A stretch of DNA of 64,000 nt from DASYXZ01 sp035308965. GTDB taxonomy: Bacteria; Acidobacteriota; Terriglobia; UBA7540. The stretch covers positions 1-64,000 of the forward strand of contig DATGFN010000023.1 in the NCBI GenBank assembly GCA_035308965.1, written 5' to 3'. Of this stretch, positions 50,557 to 60,137 are shown one piece after another. The stretch's first letter is position 1, and each line of letters starts with the position of its first letter. Made by a program: the position numbers and the translations under genes. The notes below the pieces were generated by a model that saw nothing but the letters and a program-made list of their open reading frames with translations, did no database searches and was not told the origin of the DNA.

Positions 50557-51168
50557 GTGCGACTTATTCCCCACGACGAAAATTTCTTCCGCATTTTTAC
50601 AGAGCAAGCCGAAAATATCCGCGAGGCTGCCCAGAAGCTCGCCGACCTCTTCGAGGAATATCGTGATGTTGAAAAACGTGTGGCGGAGATCAAATCCATT
50701 GAACACAAAGGCGACCAGCTCACCCACGGACTGATGATGAAATTGAATAAGACATTTATCACCCCATTTGACCGCGAGGACATTCACGCCTTGGGCTCGG
50801 CCCTGGACGACGTGCTGGACCTGGTGGACGCGGTGGCCAGTCGGATGACCATTTACAAAGTCGATGCCGTGACCCCGGGAGCAAGACAGTTGGCCCAAGT
50901 CATTCTCCATGGCGCTGAGATTATCGTGAAAGCTGTTTCGCAATTGCACAAACCCCAGAATATTCTGGAGTACTGTGATCAATTGACCCAGCTTGAAAAG
51001 GACGGGGACCGAATCAAAGGGGAATGTATCGCCCGCCTTTTTGAAGACTCCATGCCGCCCATTGAAGTGATCAAATGGAAGGAAATCTACGAGGTCTTGG
51101 AAGCAACAACAGACAAGTGTGAGGACGTCGCCGATGTATTGGAAGCGGTCGTTTTGAAGGCCGCCTGA
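50557..51168 (+). CDS. DUF47/PhoU-like Pit accessory protein
   Basis: A 203-residue all-helical protein of the DUF47 family (YkaA-like), a PhoU relative. VRLIPHDENFFRIFTEQAEN and FITPFDREDIHALGSALDDVLDLVDAVASR are diagnostic, with a second helical repeat KDGDRIKGECIARLF and DKCEDVADVLEAVVLKAA. It probably regulates the phosphate transporter Pit, which starts 106 bases downstream. The GTG at 50557 follows GAGGTG. Confidence 0.92.
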   Translation: MRLIPHDENFFRIFTEQAENIREAAQKLADLFEEYRDVEKRVAEIKSIEHKGDQLTHGLMMKLNKTFITPFDREDIHALGSALDDVLDLVDAVASRMTIYKVDAVTPGARQLAQVILHGAEIIVKAVSQLHKPQNILEYCDQLTQLEKDGDRIKGECIARLFEDSMPPIEVIKWKEIYEVLEATTDKCEDVADVLEAVVLKAA

Positions 51169-51274
51169 AAGTTCTTCGGCTGGCGGAGCGTGATTCGTCG
51201 GCTTGGTTTCGCGTGCCAGTCGTCTGATCTTCAGGATTCCCGCCCAACCCCGTTGAGGTTACAAAGCGAGATCT

Positions 51275-52270
51275 ATGTTCTGGTTTGCTGTCACTATCAT
51301 TCTGTTTGCTTTAATCTTTGATTTCCTAAATGGATTTCATGACGCCGCCAATTCAATCGCCACCGTGGTTTCAACGCGGGTGCTCTCGCCCAGGGTAGCA
51401 GTGCTCTGGGCTGCATTCTTTAATTTCGTCGCTGCGTTTACATTCGGGACTGCCGTTGCCAGGACAATCGGCAAGGGAATGGTACGCCTGGATGCAGTTA
51501 ATCTTTACGTGATCCTGGCCGGCTTGATCGGAGCCATCTTTTGGAATTTAGTCACCTGGTACTTCGGCATCCCGGTGAGTTCTTCGCACGCGCTTTTTGG
51601 AGGGTACGCCGGGGCGGCGGTAGCCAAAGCGGGCTGGGGTGTGATCATTCCGGAAGGCTGGACCAAAACGTTGCTCTTTATCGTCCTCTCGCCTCTGATT
51701 GGCGCAATTCTGGGGGCCGCCATGATGATTGCGGTCTCGTGGATTTTCCGCAACTCGTCTCCACTGCGCATTGACCGTCATTTTCGAAAGCTTCAATTAA
51801 TATCCGCGGCGGCTTACAGCTTCGGACACGGTACCAATGATGCACAAAAAACCATGGGAATCGTCGCAGGGGTGCTGGTAACCGCAGGAATGCTCGATCA
51901 CTTTTATATCCCCTTTTGGGTCGTGTTGATGGCGCACGCGGCCATCGGTTTGGGTACCTTTGCCGGAGGCTGGAGAATCGTCAAAACGATGGGGATGAAA
52001 ATCACCAAGCTCAAACCCGTGGGAGGGTTTTGCGCGGAAGCGGCTGCGGCCATCAGCCTATTTGGGGCCGCCTCTGCCGGCATTCCAGTCTCCACCACCC
52101 ACACCATCGCCGGTGGGATTATGGGAGTTGGAAGCGTTAGGCGTCTCAGCGCCGTTCGATGGGGAGTGGCAAAGAACATAGTTTGGGCTTGGATTCTCAC
52201 CATTCCGGTGGCGGGATTGGTTGCGGCTATCTGCTTTTGGATTCTTCACGCGATTTTCCCGGCAGCTTAG
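51275..52270 (+). CDS. pit: Low-affinity inorganic phosphate transporter (PiT family)
   Basis: A 331-residue membrane transporter with about ten helices. The two PiT repeats are visible: DFLNGFHDAANSIATVVSTR near the N-terminus and FGHGTNDAQKTMGIVAG in the second half; GIPVSSSHALFGGYAG and AGIPVSTTHTIAGGIMG are paired too. Phosphate enters with a cation. The adjacent DUF47 and PhoBR genes make a self-contained phosphate uptake and control unit without a Pst transporter. Confidence 0.95.
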   Translation: MFWFAVTIILFALIFDFLNGFHDAANSIATVVSTRVLSPRVAVLWAAFFNFVAAFTFGTAVARTIGKGMVRLDAVNLYVILAGLIGAIFWNLVTWYFGIPVSSSHALFGGYAGAAVAKAGWGVIIPEGWTKTLLFIVLSPLIGAILGAAMMIAVSWIFRNSSPLRIDRHFRKLQLISAAAYSFGHGTNDAQKTMGIVAGVLVTAGMLDHFYIPFWVVLMAHAAIGLGTFAGGWRIVKTMGMKITKLKPVGGFCAEAAAAISLFGAASAGIPVSTTHTIAGGIMGVGSVRRLSAVRWGVAKNIVWAWILTIPVAGLVAAICFWILHAIFPAA

Positions 52271-52309
52271 ACACACGACAAATCTTCAAGGATTTTAGGG
52301 ACCGAAATC

Positions 52310-53674
52310 TTACTGTCTTCGGCGAAGCTCGGCGGGCCGGGCGATAGTTCGTGCGCCATTCTTGCCCATGGAGCGGACCGCGAAGAAATGATTGTCGGTT
52401 GAGACGCCCTTCAAAATAGTTTCTCCCGCATTTTCGGTGAAATCGAAAACTGTCCAGCGGGGGTCGGTGGTTTCTCGCCACAGTACTTCAAACCCTGCTC
52501 TTTCCGGGTCGGCGTCAGCGGTCCAAGCAACCTTTGCGTCAGGTGTGACGCCGCCCGAAATCGTCACACTGGCGGGAGGTGCAGGCGCCAAGGCCAGTTC
52601 TCGAAGGACCTCCGCATTGTCCAGGGCCACGGTTCCCAGAAATTCGAAGTTAAGGTACTTGATTTGATCGCCAAATTCGAGTCCGTTCTCGACGCGCGGT
52701 GTCTGGTGTTCGTGATGATAGTCCTCAAGCGGCTCAGTGAAGCGCACCGCAGGGAGTCCGGCGTCCACAAAGGGCTGGTGATCGCCCCCGCGTCCCAGCC
52801 GATCGTGACGAAAAATCAGGCGGACGGCGGCCTGCCCGTCAATTTCCTCCACCGCACGTGCAAGCTCCCGCGAAGGCGAATCGACGCCATCCGGGCCACC
52901 GCCTGAAAACAAGCGCACCCGATGCGGCGCGCCGGGCGCAAAGTCCGCGCCCACGATGTCGTTGTCCAGCATGGCCCCGACGGTGTAACCATTTTGCCGG
53001 AGGTATTCGAGCAATCTTGTCCCACCAAGCAATCCTTGTTCTTCTCCCGAAACCGCGGCGAACACGAGCGTGGCGCGATAGCTTCCTCCAGCCAATAATC
53101 GTGCGCACTCGAGCGACACAGCAACTCCGGAGGCATCGTCGTCAGCGCCGGGCGCGTCGGATTTAGTGTCCATGGGGTTGGAAGGGATCGAGTCAAAGTG
53201 GCCGGACACCACAATGGCCGTTTTCGCGAGCCCCGCATCCACGCCGGGCAAAATCGCGTAAACATTTTCCATGGGCACTACACCAGGTGTGCGCGCCGAC
53301 TTCGTTTGAAACCTGTCCACGACTATCTGAAGCCGGCCGCCTGTAGCTTTGGCGGTCGAAGTAAAGCGCGCTACGATTTTGTCGCGACCACACCCGACTC
53401 CACGTTTTGGATCATCCCAGGTGGAGATTGAATCCCGCGTGCCGCAAGAAACAAGCTCCTCAATCGTGGCCCGCATCGACTTTTCATCCACGTTCGCGCG
53501 CGCCAGCCTGCCCGAGGGCGGAGGCAAAATCTTTAGGGTGGGTCTTCCAACCGGGGGTTCATTTGGATCCTGGGCTGCCTGAGAATCCCGACCCGTTGTC
53601 AAAAATATGGCCACGGCGAGGATGAATAGCGCGGGAACTTCAAGACAAATTATTTCGAACAGGTTGGTTTTCAC
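52310..53674 (-). CDS. Exported M28-family aminopeptidase
   Basis: A 454-residue zinc peptidase with an N-terminal hydrophobic segment (ALFILAVAIFLTT). Metal ligands appear in VVSGHFDSIPS (His), PGADDDASGVA (Asp), VSGEEQGLLGG (Glu pair), LDNDIVGADF (Asp) and GGDHQPFVDAGLP (His), so it should be active. The last 80 residues look like a fibronectin-type beta domain (WTADADPERAGFEVLWRETT). Probably periplasmic or secreted peptide scavenging. Convergent with pit. Confidence 0.9.
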   Translation of the reverse strand: MKTNLFEIICLEVPALFILAVAIFLTTGRDSQAAQDPNEPPVGRPTLKILPPPSGRLARANVDEKSMRATIEELVSCGTRDSISTWDDPKRGVGCGRDKIVARFTSTAKATGGRLQIVVDRFQTKSARTPGVVPMENVYAILPGVDAGLAKTAIVVSGHFDSIPSNPMDTKSDAPGADDDASGVAVSLECARLLAGGSYRATLVFAAVSGEEQGLLGGTRLLEYLRQNGYTVGAMLDNDIVGADFAPGAPHRVRLFSGGGPDGVDSPSRELARAVEEIDGQAAVRLIFRHDRLGRGGDHQPFVDAGLPAVRFTEPLEDYHHEHQTPRVENGLEFGDQIKYLNFEFLGTVALDNAEVLRELALAPAPPASVTISGGVTPDAKVAWTADADPERAGFEVLWRETTDPRWTVFDFTENAGETILKGVSTDNHFFAVRSMGKNGARTIARPAELRRRQ

Positions 53675-53906
53675 AAATCGCTCCGTTGTTCCTGGTTTCG
53701 TGAGAAAGGAGAATTATAAGTTAGATTCGCCGACTTTTTGAGCGTAAATTCCGCGCGGAATATGCTTTGCGTTTGCGCTCCAAGATTTGCACTCGATGGC
53801 GGGCATGGAGTTTTCTTTTTTTTTGTTTTCAACATCAGGTAGAATCTATGCTGAACAGCCACAGTCCGGACGGTGCAGCGTGAGCCACTCACAGGAGGCG
53901 TTTCCC

Positions 53907-54947
53907 ATGAGGAATAAAGGATTTCACAGGTCGCAGTTTCTATTTGCAATGCTCTTGTTCGCAGTCATATTCGCGAATGCAGTTCCGGCTTCGGCCGATT
54001 ACCACCTGCTCAAGAAAGTCGTCTTGGGCGGGGAAGGATTTTGGGACTACCTGACAGTCGACGTTCCCAATCGCCACGTATTCATTTCTCGCAGCACGCA
54101 CGTAATGGTGGTGGATGCGGATACTTACGCCGTGGTCGGCGATATTCCCGACACCAAGGGAGTGCACGGCATTGCCATTGCTACTGACCTTGGACGCGGT
54201 TATACAAGCAATGGGGGCTCCAATACCGTGACTATCTTCGACTTGAAATCTTTCAAAGTCCTGGGCACGGCCCCCACCGGCGAAGGCCCGGACGCCATTG
54301 TGTACGATCCCGCATCTCACCGCGTTTTCACCATGAATGGACACGGCCAGAGCGCGACTGCTATTGACGGCGCCACCGGGACGGTCGCCGGAACTTTTCC
54401 TCTGGGAGGCAGGCCGGAGTTTGCCACTGCGGATGGCGCTGGACATGTCTACGCCAACCTTGAGGATAAGAGCATGGTGGTGGCCATCGATTCGAGCGCG
54501 CTCAAAGTGTTAAACACCTGGCCGCTCGCACCCGGCGACTCGCCTTCTGGAATGGCCATCGACGCCGCGCATCGGCGCCTGTTTTGCGGATGCCACAATA
54601 AGATGATGGCGATCATGGATGCGGATTCGGGAAAAGTGGTCGCCTCCCCTGCCATCGGTCAGGGCGTGGACGCCAACGGATTCGACCCTGGAACTGAACT
54701 CGCATTTAGTTCCAATGGCGACGGAACATTGACTGTGGTGCACGAAGACTCGCCGGACAAATTCACCGTGGTTGGAAATGTTTCAACCCAGCGTGGAGCT
54801 CGAACCATGGCGCTGGACACCAAAACGCACAACGTTTTTCTTGTTACCGCGGAATTCGGCCCCACGCCGGCCCCCACGGCAGACCAGCCCCGACCCCGGC
54901 CGAGCATGGTGCCTAACAGCTTCACGCTTTTGGTTTATGGGAACTGA
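53907..54947 (+). CDS. Exported YncE-like beta-propeller protein
   Basis: A 346-residue exported protein: signal peptide (FLFAMLLFAVIFANAVPASA, residues 10-29), then repeated propeller units such as RHVFISRSTHVMVVDADTYA, TSNGGSNTVTIFDLKSF, SHRVFTMNGHGQSATAIDG and HRRLFCGCHNKMMAIMD. Similar YVTN/YncE repeats form seven-bladed scaffolds. No catalytic motif is visible. The ATG at 53907 follows ACAGGAGGC. Its role is unknown; it stands alone. Confidence 0.8.
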   Translation: MRNKGFHRSQFLFAMLLFAVIFANAVPASADYHLLKKVVLGGEGFWDYLTVDVPNRHVFISRSTHVMVVDADTYAVVGDIPDTKGVHGIAIATDLGRGYTSNGGSNTVTIFDLKSFKVLGTAPTGEGPDAIVYDPASHRVFTMNGHGQSATAIDGATGTVAGTFPLGGRPEFATADGAGHVYANLEDKSMVVAIDSSALKVLNTWPLAPGDSPSGMAIDAAHRRLFCGCHNKMMAIMDADSGKVVASPAIGQGVDANGFDPGTELAFSSNGDGTLTVVHEDSPDKFTVVGNVSTQRGARTMALDTKTHNVFLVTAEFGPTPAPTADQPRPRPSMVPNSFTLLVYGN

Positions 54948-55219
54948 GATGTGAAGCTGCGGGTTGATGTGCCCGCATGGCGACCGGCCGGTTGCGCATG
55001 GCGACATGACCCAACCGCGGGTTGTGGAGATCGTCCACCGTTCATCGAGTTCGGTTTTCAATCCAACTCTAGGGCCACCTTTGCATCTAAACTTCAGGTT
55101 AGGTTCAGGCCGAGCAAGGTATTTTCTCTTTGACGGGGTTGGATGTTTGATGGTGAAATAGGTACCCAGTCGTCTCGCCGGGCTTGAGCCGGGCGGGGGA
55201 TTAATCCGGGGGATTTTCA

Positions 55220-55900
55220 ATGAAACGAAATTTTTTATTTGGTGTCGTTTTTTGCCTGATCGTTGTGAGCGCGGCAGGCGTATTGTCAGCCCAAGATGCC
55301 ACGCCCAAGGAAAATACCTCGACGACGGGGCAGGAATACACTATCCCGGAAGGAACCGAATTCAAACTTCAGCTACATACCGCCATCAGCTCCAAGACGT
55401 CGAAGGCCGGCGACCGGGTGATGACCACTTTGATTGACTCAGTAGCCGTCGAAGACCAGGAAGTCCTGTCCAAGGGCTTGCGAATTGACGGGCACATCGG
55501 AGAAGTCAAGGCCGCTGCCCGGCGCGGTAAGGGTGGCTACATAACGGTTGTGTTCGACACGCTCGAAATGCCAAACGGCGAAAAAGTGGCCATTTTGGGA
55601 TCACTGACGGAAATATTTTCGAGTGAAGGTGGAAGCGATCCCACAGTGGGAGCGGAAGGCGACCTAAAGGGCCACGGCGCCTCGGTAAAAGAGCGAGCGG
55701 CCATCGTGCTGATTCCCACCGCCGCCGGCGCGGCCATGGGGATTGGTCCTGGAATCGCCGCTGCCGCCGGGGGCATTGCGGCCGCATTGATCATCCCGCG
55801 CGGGAAACAAGCCGCCCTGGCCCCGGGATCCTTGATCGGCATGAGGCTCGATCAAGATGTCACCGTCTCTCTGGCTCCCACACCCGCAAGTGATAAATAA
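55220..55900 (+). CDS. Exported protein with glycine-rich C-terminal helix
   Basis: A 226-residue exported protein of no recognised family. The signal peptide is about 1-24 (FLFGVVFCLIVVSAAGV). Residues 38-130 are beta-rich: PEGTEFKLQLHTAISSKTSK and SKGLRIDGHIGEVKAAARRG suggest a small barrel like those that stabilise or coat surface structures. Residues 162-195 are a Gly/Ala-rich stretch (GAAMGIGPGIAAAAGGIAAA) resembling a glycine zipper. The end reads LIGMRLDQDVTVSL. A TrbI/VirB10-like relation is conceivable but unproven. Confidence 0.6.
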   Translation: MKRNFLFGVVFCLIVVSAAGVLSAQDATPKENTSTTGQEYTIPEGTEFKLQLHTAISSKTSKAGDRVMTTLIDSVAVEDQEVLSKGLRIDGHIGEVKAAARRGKGGYITVVFDTLEMPNGEKVAILGSLTEIFSSEGGSDPTVGAEGDLKGHGASVKERAAIVLIPTAAGAAMGIGPGIAAAAGGIAAALIIPRGKQAALAPGSLIGMRLDQDVTVSLAPTPASDK

Positions 55901-56019
55901 GGTCTCATCGCACTTCGCTTCCCCGCGTTGCACCTCGCGGTTTGCATTCAAGACTTCAATTCCAATTTGGCATCGCTGGGAGATTGGATGTCTTCCTCCC
56001 ACTGAAACCCAAACGGACT

Positions 56020-57270
56020 TTACCTGTTCTGCAAAGAGCTTCTTTCCTGTGCCACACTAGGCCCACGGCCTGTTGGTTGCAAACGGCCGACCTCGGGCAA
56101 ATGAACGAGTTGCGACGCTGGAATCAACTGGATGTCGTCGCGCTCGAATTCGGGAAGGAATTCTTTAAGGGCCTCAATCGTTGTGGAGTGGGGATGACCG
56201 ATGGCCAATGCTACACCCCGCTCCTGAATCACTCGACGAAACGACCGCAGTTGCTCGAGAGTGTAGGCGACCGATTCTGTGTCATCCAGGAACACTGAAC
56301 GATAAAACGCGGGCAGCCCCTGACTGCGGGCCATAGCCAGGGCGCGAGTGTCTGATGTGGTGCGGCTGTCTACAAAATAAAGTCCCTGCGCCGCCAGCTC
56401 TTTCATCACGGCCGCCATCAATGCCGCGTTGGCAGTGGCGCGCGACCCCATGTGATTGTTCACGCCTTCGGCGAACGGAACGGTCTTCAAATCCGCCCGA
56501 ATGGTTTCTTCTATTTCGTCTTTTGACATCCCCACGGTAATTTCGCCCGGCCCCGGCTGGGCGGCGGATCCGGCCTGTGGTTGCATGGGGAGATGAAGCA
56601 TTACGGCGCGATGGGCGGCATGGGCGGCGCGCGCAGTCTCAGAGGAATAGGAGAGTCTGGGCAGGATGGAAAAAGTTATAGGGTAGGGCTGGCGGATCAG
56701 TTTGTTGGCTGCTTCGAGATCCTGCCCCAGGTCGTCTATAACAATTGCCGCGCGGAGCAATTTGGGAACCTCCCGAATACTCCATTGGCTGACAATATCT
56801 TGCCACCAGCTGAGGCGTAAATCGAATGACCGGAACGGAGCCGCCGAATTCTTCTGGTGGATTTCCGTTTTCAAGCCGTCCATATCTGCCTGGCGCCGTA
56901 TTGCCAGGACAACTCCATCGAACCTGGACGAAACCGACAACACTTCAACCGGTGCTCCATCACCATGCTGCCCGGCCTCTGGTCCGCTCTGCCCTTTGAT
57001 CCAGATATCCGAACCGCCTGCGCGTTCGACGGCGTGCGCGATTCTGAGGGCGGCATCGTGGCGTTCATGGATTTGGATTTGTTTCTTTTCTGTCTTTGAA
57101 CACCCAGCAAGGAAGAATGCGAGGAGAATAAAAAATAAGATCGGCGGAATTGGAAAATTGGGGAAAACGTGATAATGGCAAACGCGCCCTGACTCGAGCG
57201 CGCCCTCAGGGCGGGGAGTTGGAATGACTCTGATCAGGTTGGCGGGCCTGTGCCGATAGAGGCGGCACAC
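56020..57270 (-). CDS. Divergent polysaccharide deacetylase family protein (YibQ-like)
   Basis: A 416-residue protein with an N-terminal lipoprotein-like signal (FFILLAFFLAGC) and a divergent NodB-fold domain: AAIVIDDLGQDLEAA, FSILPRLSYSSETARAAH, VMLHLPMQPQ, GVNNHMGSRAT and VALAIGHPHSTTIEALKEF. These motifs define DUF610/YibQ; the enzyme activity is unproven. The start is weak: GTG at 57270, just after the ctpA stop, is the only in-frame candidate before the signal. The ctpA neighbourhood (envC-ctpA-yibQ) is conserved in other bacteria and suggests peptidoglycan work. Confidence 0.82.
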   Translation of the reverse strand: MCRLYRHRPANLIRVIPTPRPEGALESGRVCHYHVFPNFPIPPILFFILLAFFLAGCSKTEKKQIQIHERHDAALRIAHAVERAGGSDIWIKGQSGPEAGQHGDGAPVEVLSVSSRFDGVVLAIRRQADMDGLKTEIHQKNSAAPFRSFDLRLSWWQDIVSQWSIREVPKLLRAAIVIDDLGQDLEAANKLIRQPYPITFSILPRLSYSSETARAAHAAHRAVMLHLPMQPQAGSAAQPGPGEITVGMSKDEIEETIRADLKTVPFAEGVNNHMGSRATANAALMAAVMKELAAQGLYFVDSRTTSDTRALAMARSQGLPAFYRSVFLDDTESVAYTLEQLRSFRRVIQERGVALAIGHPHSTTIEALKEFLPEFERDDIQLIPASQLVHLPEVGRLQPTGRGPSVAQERSSLQNR

Positions 57271-57273
57271 CGA

Positions 57274-58491
57274 TTATGCGGCTTTCGCGGGTGCGTTTTC
57301 CTGTTTCAAAATATCCAGCGCCTTACGGAGCTGGCGGTCGTCTTTGTCGCCAAAATTAGGGGGTTCCTGTGGCGCGGTTTCGTCATCCACACTGGTCGTT
57401 TCGTTGCCGGCCATTTCCACCACACTCGGCGTGACCCCGTTTTCATTGATGGACTTTCCGTCCAGCCCATAATATTTGGCCACGGAGAGGAGCAGGCCGG
57501 AACCGTCGCCTACGGGGATAGTTTTCTGTACGACCCCCTCGCCGAAGCTGCGGACACCCACCACTTCGCCACGATGATTTCCGAGAACCGCTGATGCAAT
57601 CAACTCCGCCGGCCCTGCTGTCGATTGGTTAATGAGAACGACGAGGGGCAATTTGATGACCGCTCCTTCGGGTTTGGCGGGAAAATCCTGGCGTGGATAA
57701 CGCTGCCCCTGGGCGTAGGTCACCAATCCTTTATCCAGAAAAAGGCTGGCAGTTTGAATGGCTTCATCCACTTCGCCCCCCGCACAATTCCTCAGGTCCA
57801 GCACTACTTTGTCGGCGTGGCTTCCGGTTAGGTCTTTCAGCTTGGCGGAAATTTCCGCGGCCTTACCTTTGTTGAAGGTTGCCACGCGGATGTAAGCCGC
57901 ATTATCTTCCACCATTTTTGCAGCCACCGGAGGGTAGGCCGGAGGGACGCGCTGAATCGTCATTTTTTGCGGCTCGCCCTGGGCCTCTTTCACGACCGAA
58001 AGCGTCACCGACGTCCCAGTCGGCCCCGCCAACATCCGTTCGATTTGAACCACAGAGAGTTCGCGGGCTGAGCTGGATTCCACCCGGTCGATCAAATCGC
58101 CCGCCTTAACGCCGGCCTTTTCCGCCGGGCTTCCGGGCAGGACGGAGACCACGGTGGCAAATCCCATTTTCTTGGAGAGGAATATGCCCACATCAGCCGG
58201 TCCCGGGTCGGGGTGAGCAAGGTAATCCTGATATTCCTGCGGGCTGAAATAAGTGCTGTAAGGATCAAGAGCTTCCAGCAGCCCGCGAATGGCCCCGCCC
58301 GTCACCTTTTTCAGGTTGGGCTCCGTAACGTAATCGGTCTTGATCCGGGAAAGAACTTCAGTGTAAACACCGAGGTCGCGATAGGTCTTATCCGTCGAGG
58401 AGTTGCCCTGGCCCAGCACCCCGCCAATAACAACGTAAAATACCAGAAAGCACGAAATGGAAATTAGTAAAAGACGAATGCGTTTGGTCAT
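57274..58491 (-). CDS. ctpA: CtpA-like S41 peptidase with substituted catalytic lysine
   Basis: A 405-residue carboxyl-terminal processing protease, exported by an N-terminal helix (LLLISISCFLVFYVVIGG). A PDZ domain covers about 95-185 (DLIDRVESSSARELSVVQ). The S41 core has VLDLRNCAGGEVDEA and the nucleophile in INQSTAGPAELIASAVLG. The catalytic lysine normally in the FGKG motif reads SFGEGVVQ here, so Lys is replaced by Glu. Either another residue supplies the base or the protein is inactive and acts by PDZ binding. Upstream of the YibQ-like gene. Confidence 0.88.
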   Translation of the reverse strand: MTKRIRLLLISISCFLVFYVVIGGVLGQGNSSTDKTYRDLGVYTEVLSRIKTDYVTEPNLKKVTGGAIRGLLEALDPYSTYFSPQEYQDYLAHPDPGPADVGIFLSKKMGFATVVSVLPGSPAEKAGVKAGDLIDRVESSSARELSVVQIERMLAGPTGTSVTLSVVKEAQGEPQKMTIQRVPPAYPPVAAKMVEDNAAYIRVATFNKGKAAEISAKLKDLTGSHADKVVLDLRNCAGGEVDEAIQTASLFLDKGLVTYAQGQRYPRQDFPAKPEGAVIKLPLVVLINQSTAGPAELIASAVLGNHRGEVVGVRSFGEGVVQKTIPVGDGSGLLLSVAKYYGLDGKSINENGVTPSVVEMAGNETTSVDDETAPQEPPNFGDKDDRQLRKALDILKQENAPAKAA

Positions 58492-58904
58492 TGGGGAAAG
58501 TTACTCCTTCGACGGATTCTTTTTTCTGTTGTTGAGCGGCCTTCTCATCGCGCCGCCCAGCCATGAGCTCAAAGCCGAATTCAGTATAACACTACCCGCT
58601 TTGAACTGCTATGCGCGCGCAGAGCAGTTAAGCGCACCAAAATGTTGGATGCCGTTTAACTATGAGTAGTTGCTGTGCGATCCTTATCCCAAGGTACGAG
58701 CCGGGAAAATCCTGGATCACTTTGATGATGTCGAATGGGCGCGAGGTTTCTGGAGGGAGTAAGGCTGCTTCGATTGGGAGGCGGATGGCCCAGGAATGGA
58801 AGAGGATGGCTTTTGACCACGAAGCTGAGCCTTCGCAAGCGCGAGTCGCCGGCTCATCCGCTTTCCGAGTTTTTGATTTATAAAGCGGCCTTGGGCCATG
58901 TCTG
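58492..58904. other. Spacer between the ctpA start and the RDD-gene stop
   Basis: 413 bases. The ctpA promoter must lie near 58500-58600, but no consensus was found. On the minus strand a 60-codon frame (58717-58899) begins with ATG five bases after the RDD stop and encodes a very basic peptide; support is too weak to call it a gene. Confidence 0.45.
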
Positions 58905-60041
58905 TTACAAGGTCTCCCGCTCAGTTATATAAGTACCGGACATCAGGTCGTGCCAGGTGAGGCCGTCGCTATCGAGCAAAGCCCAGACAAATCCCAAAAA
59001 AAGGGCAGATGCGGAAACCAAATAGCCAAACGCGCGCCAACAAGACTCTTTCGTGCTGGGCGCCTCGCCATCGAGATTTCGAATTTCCAATCCCATCCAT
59101 GCCAGGCCGGGAGTAGACGAAGTGAAAGCCACCGAGATACCAAAATAAATCATCAGGAAGAACACGGCGATCACTCCCAATGAAATCATGCTTAAGGGCC
59201 GGAATGAAAACGGGGCTGTCTGGGGGCGAACAACCCAGAAGATGGTGGCGAATAAACCAAAGCCCACAAGCAGCACTGCGGCATCCACCAAGCCGGCGGT
59301 AAAGCGCCGACCCAATAAATCGAGGGGATGGGTGGATGCATTGGTGATGAGGGGCGATGCCTGAATCGCCGAGGGGCCCGAGTCTAGAATTATCTCCACT
59401 GGTTCATGGGAAGGCTGATGGCGGCTCAGCGGAGTTTCCCCCGCGAGAACGGCAGCGCCGCTCAGCACTCGCAACCCACCCGGCGTTGGAATCTGCGGCA
59501 TCAATTCGGCCGGCGACGGATCTTGAGATTGCGGATCTATCTGTGCATCGGGCTCGCGGTCGGCAAAATCAACGATCTGGCCGCCAATCAGATCGGCGAT
59601 TTCCCGGGACGGGTCGGCTTCATCGGAATCGAAATCAAAATCGGCGGTGGTCGGATCCAAACCTCCTCGCAAACGCGCGCGTTTGCTCCTGAATTTTTGC
59701 ACCCGGCCGGAAAGTTCATCGTGCAAAAGAGGGTCTGGGAATGGCAGGTGGGGATGGCTCTCCGCGGGCAATGCCCCGAAGCTTGGCGCAGAAATAACCG
59801 CAGCGCTATCCTCCGCGGTTCGGTTTGAAGGCATCAATTTGCCGGGCGATTCACCCGACAGGCGCTTTTTGTCGGGCAAGTGCGGTGTTGGATCCGCGTT
59901 TGTCGGCAAGGCAGAAGAGGAAAGCAGCGAAGTATCCAGCAAGGTAGTTTCCTTGCGGTTCGCCTGAGCAAACACATGCCCGCATCTTTTGCAATGAGAA
60001 AGGTCGGGATGGCTGACGAATCCGCACTTAGGGCACTTCAC
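58905..60041 (-). CDS. RDD-family membrane protein with N-terminal zinc ribbon
   Basis: A 378-residue protein. It opens MKCPKCGFVSHPDLSHCKRC, a double CxxC zinc ribbon, followed by about 220 mostly hydrophilic, probably disordered residues, and ends in an RDD domain with about three helices (LGRRFTAGLVDAAVLLVGFGL, VIAVFFLMIYFGISV, GYLVSASALFLGFVWAL, tail LTWHDLMSGTYI). RDD proteins are of uncertain function; some are ion antiporters. The GTG at 60041 follows GGAGGAAAT. It is divergent from lptD. Confidence 0.82.
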   Translation of the reverse strand: MKCPKCGFVSHPDLSHCKRCGHVFAQANRKETTLLDTSLLSSSALPTNADPTPHLPDKKRLSGESPGKLMPSNRTAEDSAAVISAPSFGALPAESHPHLPFPDPLLHDELSGRVQKFRSKRARLRGGLDPTTADFDFDSDEADPSREIADLIGGQIVDFADREPDAQIDPQSQDPSPAELMPQIPTPGGLRVLSGAAVLAGETPLSRHQPSHEPVEIILDSGPSAIQASPLITNASTHPLDLLGRRFTAGLVDAAVLLVGFGLFATIFWVVRPQTAPFSFRPLSMISLGVIAVFFLMIYFGISVAFTSSTPGLAWMGLEIRNLDGEAPSTKESCWRAFGYLVSASALFLGFVWALLDSDGLTWHDLMSGTYITERETL

Positions 60042-60126
60042 CGCTTGCTTGATTTCCTCCAGGCAGCGTTGACACGCTCGGAATGCATCTTAACAAAACC
60101 GTGCAGTAGAACAAAGCGCTTTCGAG

Positions 60127-60132
60127 TAGAAT
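60127..60132 (+). promoter_or_regulatory. Possible -10 box immediately before lptD
   Basis: TAGAAT ends five bases before the ATG at 60138 and no ribosome-binding site precedes that ATG. Like phoB, this would give an almost leaderless transcript if used. A TTGACA upstream at 60069-60074 has no matching -10 at normal spacing to this box. Confidence 0.35.
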
Positions 60133-60137
60133 GACGG

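Noticed and set aside
57180..57270. A CCTGATCAGAGTCATTCC stretch on the minus strand resembling part of a TPP riboswitch
   Set aside because: The remaining conserved TPP motifs are missing and the downstream gene is not thiamine-related.
58717..58899. A 60-codon basic open frame just after the RDD gene
   Set aside because: No ribosome-binding site at the right distance, no family match, composition compatible with chance.
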